From the NCBI GenBank assembly GCA_021775355.1, contig JAJFHZ010000023.1:1-64000 (forward strand): a stretch of DNA of 64,000 bases. The letters run 5' to 3'. Each line of letters begins with the position of its first letter. The stretch's first letter is position 1. A model generated the notes under the pieces. That model ran no database searches. It was not told the origin of the DNA and saw nothing but the letters and a program-made list of their open reading frames with translations. Positions 54,567-62,251 of the stretch are shown one piece after another. A program made the position numbers and the translations under genes. Origin of the DNA: Amylibacter sp. (GTDB lineage Bacteria; Pseudomonadota; Alphaproteobacteria; Rhodobacterales; Rhodobacteraceae).

Positions 54567-55841
54567 TTATCCTGTATTTTTGGTGATAACTTTCGTTAAT
54601 ATCCAAATAGCCGCAAAACCGGCAAAAGAGAATGAAACAAATTTAAATCTTCCCCAAATGCGATCTGTCGTCGTTTTAACGACAGGAATAGCAACAACAG
54701 GGATCATCTGAAGCTGGCGTTCTAATTGCGCGGAATTTCTGATTACCGGGTTTAATATTTCCAATAGCAACGAAACTGATACAGCTAATATTATACTTAG
54801 AATGCCACCTAAAGCCGCAAGTTTTTTACGGTTCGGGGAAACGGGCCATTCCGGTTCCAGCGGGCTTTCCAGTATGGTCAGGCTTTCCGATTGCACGCCT
54901 GTTTCCAACATCTGACCAATTTCAGCTTCGGCACGGTTTGTGGTTATAATATCATACTGATTTTCTAATTGCTGCAGGTTACGTGTAAGAATTAAAAACT
55001 CTTTCTCGACTTGTGGTGCCGCTTCGATTGCACTTTCAACTGTATCACGTTTTTCAGTGATCAATAATCTTTGGTCATTAGCCAATTGAATTAGATTTTC
55101 AAAATCTGAAGTGCGAAGCTTGGCCTTTCCATTATTCAATTCGGCAAGTTGCTGATCAATCTCCAGAACCGCATTCTCAAGGTTTACCAAAAGCTCATGT
55201 TGTGATGTCAGGGCTGTAGGTAATGAATTTGCATATTGTTGTTTAAAGATCGCAATTTCAGTATCCAATTCAAAAATAGCCTTCCCAACCCGTTTTTCTT
55301 CGCTTTCAAAAAACGCAAATGTACGTTGGGCCTGTTCAACACGGCTTAGTTTATTTTGTTTAATAACCTCATCAACAAAGGCCTGCGCCACAACGGTAAC
55401 CAATTTAGGGTTTCCTAGGCGCACTGATATTGTCAGTGCTGAAGGGGCTGCGTTTGGGCGCCAAGCTTGACTTGGGTCAATTATCTGATTGATTTTGGTG
55501 GCTAAGCGCAGCTGATAAACTTTTTCGCTTATCGGCATTTCAGGGTTGCCTGCATATAAATCACGTTTGTTGATAATTTCTATTAAATTATCACGTGCCA
55601 TAATACGTTGTTCAATTTTCAGAAGATATTGTATTAATGATGCATTGCTGTTGGTACCTGCAATTCTGTCAGAAATTTGCGAGTTCCCAATTTGAATAAT
55701 AGCCACTGACTCGTACAGTCGCGGCAGGCTGAAAATATATGCCAAAGTCACAACAGCCCCGAAAGCAATAATTATACTCAAGACCATAAACCGTCGGCGG
55801 AGCATATGTAAAAACTCGCTAAGAGATTGAATTTGCCCCAT
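54567..55841 (-). CDS. Wzz / GNVR-type polysaccharide chain-length protein
   Basis: The 424 aa inner-membrane protein has an N-terminal helix FMVLSIIIAFGAVVTLAYIF near residue 18 and a large periplasmic part with long predicted coiled coil at about 150-330 (for example AQRTFAFFESEEKRVGKAIF). Near residue 335 it has ESPLEPEWPVSPNRKKLAAL, the proline-rich signature before the C-terminal helix GGILSIILAVSVSLLLEIL. A third hydrophobic stretch (FSFAGFAAIWILTKVI) ends the protein, which is unusual for Wzz. It controls length of the polymer made by the Wzy protein. AAGGA precedes the ATG. It is the last gene of the minus-strand PKS/NRPS operon, two bases after the PPTase stop. Confidence 0.88.
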   Translation of the reverse strand: MGQIQSLSEFLHMLRRRFMVLSIIIAFGAVVTLAYIFSLPRLYESVAIIQIGNSQISDRIAGTNSNASLIQYLLKIEQRIMARDNLIEIINKRDLYAGNPEMPISEKVYQLRLATKINQIIDPSQAWRPNAAPSALTISVRLGNPKLVTVVAQAFVDEVIKQNKLSRVEQAQRTFAFFESEEKRVGKAIFELDTEIAIFKQQYANSLPTALTSQHELLVNLENAVLEIDQQLAELNNGKAKLRTSDFENLIQLANDQRLLITEKRDTVESAIEAAPQVEKEFLILTRNLQQLENQYDIITTNRAEAEIGQMLETGVQSESLTILESPLEPEWPVSPNRKKLAALGGILSIILAVSVSLLLEILNPVIRNSAQLERQLQMIPVVAIPVVKTTTDRIWGRFKFVSFSFAGFAAIWILTKVITKNTG

Positions 55842-55843
55842 CG

Positions 55844-56572
55844 TTATCTTTCCTTACTGTCGTTTGATACTGTGCGCGCAGACTGTTTTACTGCCATTGT
55901 CGTCATGATAATGTCCTGCCCCATGAAAAACCGACCTGCCAATCTGTAGCCTGTTGGGAACAGGCTAACAGGTTGGGTGAATGTTGCGTAAAACGATGCT
56001 GTGGCCAGATTAATTTCAATATTTAAGGCTTTAAAACCGAACAGTTTACGTGTCAGCATATACTGGCATTTATAAGTGCATTCCTTTGCGCTGAAAATAA
56101 GTCTGGCAAAGGTGCCCTGTTGATAAGCTGGTTGTTGCGACAACCATGCCCTTTCAGCGCTATTGCAAATCTCGTAAGTTAAAACTGCATCAAGGGGGCG
56201 GGTTGGTTCAATATCTAGGCCCATGATGTGAATATCATTGGAATTTGCAACAGCTGCGACGCAATAATCCTTGGTGTGCGAAATGCTTCCTACAAGCCCG
56301 GTTGGCCAAATCGGTGCGCGATCCTGCCCCGTGATAACAGGCTTATTATAGACTGAAATCTGGCTCATGGCGTCACGGGCAGCAATGCGTCCAGCAGTGT
56401 ATTCAAGTCGCCTTGATACTGCCATAGTGGCTGTCACGGGAATTTCCTCTGGATGCAATCCTTGCCAACCCCTTCGCGGATCAGATGTTGCAACTGCAAC
56501 GGTCGAAGGCAACAAATCACGTGCAGCACCTGCCAGCCAATCAGTATTACACTGGTGTTTTTTTTGTATCAT
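55844..56572 (-). CDS. 4'-phosphopantetheinyl transferase (EntD/Sfp-like)
   Basis: The 242 aa protein has the PPTase motifs in order: the N-terminal RRLEYTAGRIAARDAM near residues 54-69, GSISHTKDYCVAAVA near 95-109, IMGLDIEPTRPL with metal ligands Asp120 and Glu122, and LIFSAKECTYKCQ with Glu164 and the catalytic Lys168. The length and the AGR segment place it with EntD-like enzymes. It activates carrier proteins by adding the pantetheine arm from CoA. It overlaps the NRPS stop as TAATG, so it is dedicated to the carrier domains encoded upstream (Ser1474 of the NRPS and the PKS carrier). Confidence 0.93.
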   Translation of the reverse strand: MIQKKHQCNTDWLAGAARDLLPSTVAVATSDPRRGWQGLHPEEIPVTATMAVSRRLEYTAGRIAARDAMSQISVYNKPVITGQDRAPIWPTGLVGSISHTKDYCVAAVANSNDIHIMGLDIEPTRPLDAVLTYEICNSAERAWLSQQPAYQQGTFARLIFSAKECTYKCQYMLTRKLFGFKALNIEINLATASFYATFTQPVSLFPTGYRLAGRFFMGQDIIMTTMAVKQSARTVSNDSKER

Positions 56573-59500
56573 TATGCCCCTACCATCCGTCTTGCACGCA
56601 TTGCTTTGCGTCTGGATATTGTGTTGTCGCGTGTTTGCGGTTCCAAAGCATTAACAGGCTTAGACTCAGGTTCAGTAGTAACACCTGATTTGGTTTCCAC
56701 TTGGCTTGCCAAAGCGGAAAGAACCGGAAATCTGAAGATGTCTGTGATGCTAAGCTGATCAACCCCCATTTCCGCCTTGATCTCTCTGTGTGCCTGAACC
56801 GCCAGCAATGAATGCCCACCCAGATCAAAGAAGCTGTCACTGGGGTTAATTTTTGCAACACCCAGAATACGCGACCAGATAACTGCGATTTGTTGTTCTA
56901 CAGAACTTTCCAGCGGCGCGAATGCAGTCACGTTATCGGGCGTCATTGTGCTGGTCGGGGCAGGCAAGTTATTTCTATCCACCTTCTTATTGGGTGTCAG
57001 CGGCATTTCTGCCAACGTTATAAAATGCGAGGGGATCATGTAATCGGGCAAATTGTTGCCAAGTAAGCCCCTAAGTTCGCTATCCAGGACAGGTGTATTT
57101 GTAATCAAATAAGCGACGAGTCTGATGTCACCGGTGGTAAATTCATGTGTTACAACCACGGCCTGTTTGATTTTTGCATTGGTTTCAAGATTGGCTTCTA
57201 TTTCACCCAATTCTATACGATGCCCACGCAATTTTACTTGGTTGTCTACCCGGCTCAAGAAATCTATTCTTCCATCTTCACGCCATACGACCAGATCACC
57301 TGTGCGATACATTTGCGATTGCGCAATATACGGGTTGGGCAGAAAGCGTTCCTTGGTTAAATCAGGGCGTTGCCAATAACCTCGTGCGACCCCGTCACCG
57401 CCAATATACAACTCACCCGGCACACCAATAGGTACGGGCTCGCGCGCAGCATCCAGAACATAGAATTGCGTATTTGCAATAGGGCGACCAATGCTGACTA
57501 ACCCTTCGGTTGTTTTTGCGTGTTCCGTTGATGACCAGATTGTGGTTTCGGTTGGCCCATACATGTTTTCGATATGTGCTGTTGTGATCTGACCAAGTTC
57601 TGTAAGCAAAGATCCCTGAAAAGGTTCCCCGCCAATCATAAGGTGCTTAACTTTACCCAAAGCCTGACGTGCATGATCATCTGCGCAAAGCATGCGGGCC
57701 ATGCTGGGTGTACATTGCAGGTGTGTTACTTTATGGCGCGTAATTTGGGCCGCGATTGAAAAATCGTCATCCGCCACCTTAGTTTCCGTATTGGCTCGTT
57801 TCAAAACTTCCGCAAGCGGGACCAACCCTTCTAAAACCTTCTCAACGGACAGACCATAATCAACAAGGCAAGCAACCTCGCCAACACCAATCTGTTTCAG
57901 TTCTTCAATACGTTTTAGGCAGTCATCGACTGTACCAAATAATCCCGCATCCTCAAAATATCGCTCGAATGCGAAGTCAAGAATGCTTTCAAGTTCGTCC
58001 TTACTAAGGCTTTCCAAGTTCAGATCAAACGCATTATTCACACCTTTGGGCTTCTTGAATGCAGGAAATGCCCACGCGTATTGTTTGATCAGGCCCGCAG
58101 CACTGCGCAGGTAACTTTTCATTGGCTCACGGGCGGTTTCGCGCACGGTTTCACGGTCAGAACCAACATAAGTATGCAGCATCAACGTGACAGTAAAATC
58201 ATCCGGATCATAACCAGCCGCGCGCAAAGCATCGTGATAAAGTACGGTTTTTTGTTTTACCTCATCAATGCTTTGCCCCAACAAATGAGTTAGAACATTC
58301 GCGCCTGCAGTTCCTGCTTCTTTCCATGTTTCAGGGTTGCCCGCAGTTGTGACCCAGATCGGCATTTTCTTTGAAAGGGGTCGCGGTTGCGTTACAACGC
58401 CAAAAGGCTTGCCCGATTTGGTTGGGAATTCCACAGTCTCGCCGGCCCAAAGCTTACGGATAATTTTTATAGCTTCAAACATTGCAGGTTTGTTTTCAGG
58501 TGGTGTATTTTCCGGCCGCAACACAAAGTCATTCGGTTGCCAGCCGGATGCAATCGCCAACCCGACCCGCCCGTTTGTAAGATTATCGATCACGGCCCAT
58601 TCTTCGGCTATACGAATTGGATGATGTAAGGGGGCCACAATACTGCCAGCCCTGACAGCCAAATTTTCAGTAACGGCTGCAATTGCAGCGCCCGTCACTG
58701 ATGGATTAGGATAAAGCCCGCCAAAAGCATGGAAGTGGCGTTCAGGCGTCCAAACCGCACAAAACCCATTCTTGTCGGCAAACTTGGCACCCTCCAGCAA
58801 CAATTCATATTTGTTGTTTCCAACAAAATCATCATTACCCCAATTATACAGGCTGAACGCCATTTTTTGGTCGCTAATAACAGTTTGCCCGTCAGATGGC
58901 TTAATACGGCTATCGTCTGACCCCAAGACAACTTTAAAACCTCTTGCAAGCGTGTAGAATAATTCTAGCACTGAAATATCAAACGATAGACTAGTAACAG
59001 CCAACCAAACACCGGGTGGGTCACTGCTGATCCGGTTATCCATACCAGCAAAGAAGTTTGCCACATTACTGTGCTGAACCATCACCCCTTTGGGCAAACC
59101 TGTAGAGCCTGATGTGTAGATAAGATAGGCAAGATTTTGCGGAGTAACCCCACTGTCTATATTAGTTTTAGGTGCGGTTGAAATACGCGCGTCAGTATCA
59201 AGAACTAGCACCGAAGCCATATGTTCAGGCAGCATATCCAATAAGTCGGATTGCGTAATGATAATGCTTGCGGCACTGTCCTTTATAAAATGTGCAATAC
59301 GGTCTTTTGGGTAGGTTGTATCCATCGGCACATAAGCGCCGCCGGCCTTTTGAATGGCAAGTGCGCCAATCAACATTTCCAATGAACGGTGCGTATATAA
59401 ACCTACCAAAGTTTCAGGCCCAACACCCATATCACGCAGCACGTTTGCAACTCGGTTCGCTTGTTCATTCAATGCAGTATAGCTTAATGAGCGATCTTCA

Positions 59501-61230
59501 AACACGATGGCTTCAGCATCAGGGGTGCGCAAAACCTGCGCTTCGAACATTTGATGTATACAGGCAGAACGATCATAGTTTGCTTCCGTGTTATTCCAGC
59601 CGTAAAGCACTTGGTCACGTTCTGTGTCCGAAAGAATTGGTACTTGGTTGATAGGAAGATCATCAAATTTACCCTTAGCCAATGCACCCGCGAACATTTC
59701 CAACTGTTCGGCCAATCTGGAAATTTCCGACTGTGAATACAGGGCCGTATCGTAGTGTAATCGGGTGACATCCGATGACAGCTCAACTGTCAGACCAACC
59801 CCAATGATAGGTTGGAATTCGTCGCCAACAGAAATGCCAACGCCCGGCAAGAGAGCCGCGTTTATCTCCGGATCGCGTACACCAAGGTCACGGGCAAAAT
59901 TGCGGTTGATGCGGGCTTGGGCCAACACATCAATAAAACGGGCCGATGTGCTTTGGAAGTCGCCCCAATCCTGTGTCTGTCCTGTCGCATCAAAACGTAC
60001 CGGAACCCAGTCGCTGCAATAACATGGGTCAAAATCACGGGTTGTTGCAGTATCGCTGAGTGCCAGATCAAAAATCACATTGCCGTTAATACGTGCGACC
60101 CAAGCAGCAACCGCTGCAATTAGCGGATCGCCAGCTAAAGATTTTGGTAAATCAATATCGCATTGAGCATAAGACGCTTCCGATTGTGTGTTGTTAGATT
60201 TATGCAATTCCGCCGGTATCAGATTGCGCATTTTATCGCGCCAATATGGTTCTGCCCCAACGATTGAGCTTAATTGCTGTGTTAAGGCTTCAGCCTGTTC
60301 TGTATTCAGGGGCGCCAGAACATCCCCACAGTTCATGGCTTCATTTGCTGAAATTGGATTGCCGACGTGATCATAAAGATGGCGTAAGGCGATGGGGTTA
60401 GAACCCGTTGCAATCACCACTTCGCTGACAGAAACAGACAGAACAGTTCCCGCGGCACCTTCAGGCACCGGATCAGGTATCGTCATGCTGGCTTCACCAA
60501 CCAACAAAACCCGCCCGTTCACAAGGATTTTAGGGAAATAAAGCGGGTTCAAGTATTTGCCATGATTCAAGCCGCGAACCAAAGCCACCAATTCAACGGC
60601 AGGGTGTGAAAAATCAAGCTGCGCGGCTGACTTAGGCCTATCGTTACGGCCAAAATAATGCCGAAGTGACAGGTCTTGTGGAATACGGGTAGGACTACCG
60701 CTTTCCAAAGCATTCAATAATGTGGGGAAACTGTCGATTGCAGCCTCAAAGCATTTTGTGTTCAACGTCAATGCGGTATCATCGGTTGATATGTCGAACA
60801 TGCGCTGTTCAATAATGTCGCCTTCGTCCACACCACCTTCTATCATGTGCCATGTAATACCGTGGCGTTTTTCTTGGTTCAGCAACGCCCAGACAGGTGC
60901 GTTTAACCCGGCATAGTTCGGCAAAGGGCCATCATGAAAATTCACGGCACCACTTGATGCAAGTGACAGAACGGACTTTGGGATAACAGACAGGTTTGCG
61001 ATGCTAAACAACCAATCAAAAGACACCCCCTGTAATCGATCTGCTAGCCCTGCTCCGGGTGCAACAACATGCAGTTTTTTTGACTGGGCCCATTCTATAA
61101 TGTCCTTTTTATCGCTTACGATAGCGCGAATATCATGCCCGTTTTGCATAAGCATTTCGCTGCACTGAACAAGCAAAGACTCATTGCCAATAACGATAGC
61201 GGAAAACGGTGAACTATAAGACTGGGTCAT
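56572..61230 (-). CDS. NRPS: formyltransferase / degenerate C / A (glycine-type) interrupted by luciferase-like monooxygenase / PCP
   Basis: 1552 aa. Residues 8-185 are a formyltransferase N domain with AVNFHDGPLPNYAG near 95-108 and GVDEGDII near 133-140 (Asn, His and Asp kept); about 200-285 resemble its C-terminal part. Residues 310-515 look like only the C-terminal half of a condensation domain (AEPYWRDKM, NRNFARDLG), with no HHxxxDG. The A domain runs from 555 with A3 IYTSGSTGLPKGVM at 704-717 and A4 FDISVLE at 750. It is interrupted at about 785-1145 by a luciferase-like flavin monooxygenase (FCAVWTPERHFHAFGGLYPN, VGLAIASGWQPNDF), and resumes with A5 MYGPTETTIW, A7 YRTGDL and A10 TPNKKVDRN. 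The pocket residues read D-I-L-Q-M-G-M-I-W, close to the glycine code. The PCP has LGGHSL (Ser1474). The insertion resembles MtaG/MelG. ATGA overlap with the GT2 gene. Confidence 0.9.
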   Translation of the reverse strand: MTQSYSSPFSAIVIGNESLLVQCSEMLMQNGHDIRAIVSDKKDIIEWAQSKKLHVVAPGAGLADRLQGVSFDWLFSIANLSVIPKSVLSLASSGAVNFHDGPLPNYAGLNAPVWALLNQEKRHGITWHMIEGGVDEGDIIEQRMFDISTDDTALTLNTKCFEAAIDSFPTLLNALESGSPTRIPQDLSLRHYFGRNDRPKSAAQLDFSHPAVELVALVRGLNHGKYLNPLYFPKILVNGRVLLVGEASMTIPDPVPEGAAGTVLSVSVSEVVIATGSNPIALRHLYDHVGNPISANEAMNCGDVLAPLNTEQAEALTQQLSSIVGAEPYWRDKMRNLIPAELHKSNNTQSEASYAQCDIDLPKSLAGDPLIAAVAAWVARINGNVIFDLALSDTATTRDFDPCYCSDWVPVRFDATGQTQDWGDFQSTSARFIDVLAQARINRNFARDLGVRDPEINAALLPGVGISVGDEFQPIIGVGLTVELSSDVTRLHYDTALYSQSEISRLAEQLEMFAGALAKGKFDDLPINQVPILSDTERDQVLYGWNNTEANYDRSACIHQMFEAQVLRTPDAEAIVFEDRSLSYTALNEQANRVANVLRDMGVGPETLVGLYTHRSLEMLIGALAIQKAGGAYVPMDTTYPKDRIAHFIKDSAASIIITQSDLLDMLPEHMASVLVLDTDARISTAPKTNIDSGVTPQNLAYLIYTSGSTGLPKGVMVQHSNVANFFAGMDNRISSDPPGVWLAVTSLSFDISVLELFYTLARGFKVVLGSDDSRIKPSDGQTVISDQKMAFSLYNWGNDDFVGNNKYELLLEGAKFADKNGFCAVWTPERHFHAFGGLYPNPSVTGAAIAAVTENLAVRAGSIVAPLHHPIRIAEEWAVIDNLTNGRVGLAIASGWQPNDFVLRPENTPPENKPAMFEAIKIIRKLWAGETVEFPTKSGKPFGVVTQPRPLSKKMPIWVTTAGNPETWKEAGTAGANVLTHLLGQSIDEVKQKTVLYHDALRAAGYDPDDFTVTLMLHTYVGSDRETVRETAREPMKSYLRSAAGLIKQYAWAFPAFKKPKGVNNAFDLNLESLSKDELESILDFAFERYFEDAGLFGTVDDCLKRIEELKQIGVGEVACLVDYGLSVEKVLEGLVPLAEVLKRANTETKVADDDFSIAAQITRHKVTHLQCTPSMARMLCADDHARQALGKVKHLMIGGEPFQGSLLTELGQITTAHIENMYGPTETTIWSSTEHAKTTEGLVSIGRPIANTQFYVLDAAREPVPIGVPGELYIGGDGVARGYWQRPDLTKERFLPNPYIAQSQMYRTGDLVVWREDGRIDFLSRVDNQVKLRGHRIELGEIEANLETNAKIKQAVVVTHEFTTGDIRLVAYLITNTPVLDSELRGLLGNNLPDYMIPSHFITLAEMPLTPNKKVDRNNLPAPTSTMTPDNVTAFAPLESSVEQQIAVIWSRILGVAKINPSDSFFDLGGHSLLAVQAHREIKAEMGVDQLSITDIFRFPVLSALASQVETKSGVTTEPESKPVNALEPQTRDNTISRRKAMRARRMVGA

Positions 61231-62246
61231 TTTATATCTTGGCCCGCAACGTGGACCACCTTTGAGTTTGTTTCAGGTTGTTTGGATAGGAAAGCTCCGG
61301 TCGCTGACCTTATGGAATGTGCAGTTAAATCCCTTATAAAACCGGGGGGATCAATTTTGGGTTTATTTTGAACAAGGCAGCGCAACCGATATGTAACCGC
61401 CCCAAGCAAGTGGGCAAATGTTGCAAATGTTGTATACGTGCGCCCGTGGTTTTTGACAAAATAATGCAGCCGTGAATTAAACCAATAATTGGGCATGCGC
61501 CGCCATGTTTTCATACCCGTTGAAACTGATCCGATATGGCAAACTTCACTTTCGCGAACATAAATTGTCGGCCATCCTGCATTGTAGGCACGTTTGCAAA
61601 GATCGGTTTCTTCAAAATATAAGAAGAATGTTTCATCAAACAAACCAATTTCATCCAATACACTTTGACGCATCATCAGACTTGCACCTGCCAACCAATC
61701 CACAACACAGGTTTTCTTGGGCAAGGGTAGGGGTACAATATAGTTTTTCAGTATCCGGCTGATCAACCCAAGCCGTGCTGCGCCTTCCAGCTCGCTTTGA
61801 ATGGTTGGAAAGCGGAAAGCCGTGATATGCGGATCATTTTTGGGCCCGTGAATATAACTGCCTGCGAAACCTGCATCCGGGTTGTTTTGCAGCTGCACCA
61901 ACAGTAATTTTATCGCATCTTTTCCGGGGAAAGCATCGGAGTTCAGAATATACACATAGTCAGGCGCATCACCATTAGGTAAACGCGCACGCATACCAAC
62001 ATTATTACCTGCACCAAAGCCACCATTATGGCCGGATTGAATAACTTGCACACGATCGGGTTTCAGATCCAGCACATGAACGGCCTTCACAAGGGTTTCA
62101 TATGATCCATCCTGACTGTCATTATCAACAATTGTAATTGCACCCTCAATGCCATCCATCTCACGCAAAGCTGCTGATAATGACTGTAATGTCATATCAG
62201 GTGTTTTGTAATTTAGGATGACGGTTAAAACCGTTGGTTGACGCAT
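61227..62246 (-). CDS. Family 2 glycosyltransferase (rhamnosyltransferase-like) inside the PKS/NRPS operon
   Basis: About 339 aa. VLTVILNYKTPDMTLQSLSA begins the GT-A domain, followed by ITIVDNDSQDGSYE near 37, HNGGFGAGNNVGMRA near 72, YVYILNSDAFPGKDAIKLL near 96 (metal-binding Asp in NSD) and SLMMRQSVLDEIGLFDETFF near 190. This resembles the WbbL/rhamnosyl transferase group. The ATG at 62246 has GGAG eight bases upstream; a GTG at 62255 overlapping the previous stop is in frame. It sits between PKS and NRPS genes with overlaps at one or both ends, so it may glycosylate the product of the assembly line, or serve the polysaccharide. Confidence 0.88.
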   Translation of the reverse strand: MRQPTVLTVILNYKTPDMTLQSLSAALREMDGIEGAITIVDNDSQDGSYETLVKAVHVLDLKPDRVQVIQSGHNGGFGAGNNVGMRARLPNGDAPDYVYILNSDAFPGKDAIKLLLVQLQNNPDAGFAGSYIHGPKNDPHITAFRFPTIQSELEGAARLGLISRILKNYIVPLPLPKKTCVVDWLAGASLMMRQSVLDEIGLFDETFFLYFEETDLCKRAYNAGWPTIYVRESEVCHIGSVSTGMKTWRRMPNYWFNSRLHYFVKNHGRTYTTFATFAHLLGAVTYRLRCLVQNKPKIDPPGFIRDLTAHSIRSATGAFLSKQPETNSKVVHVAGQDIK

Positions 62247-62251
62247 CACAT

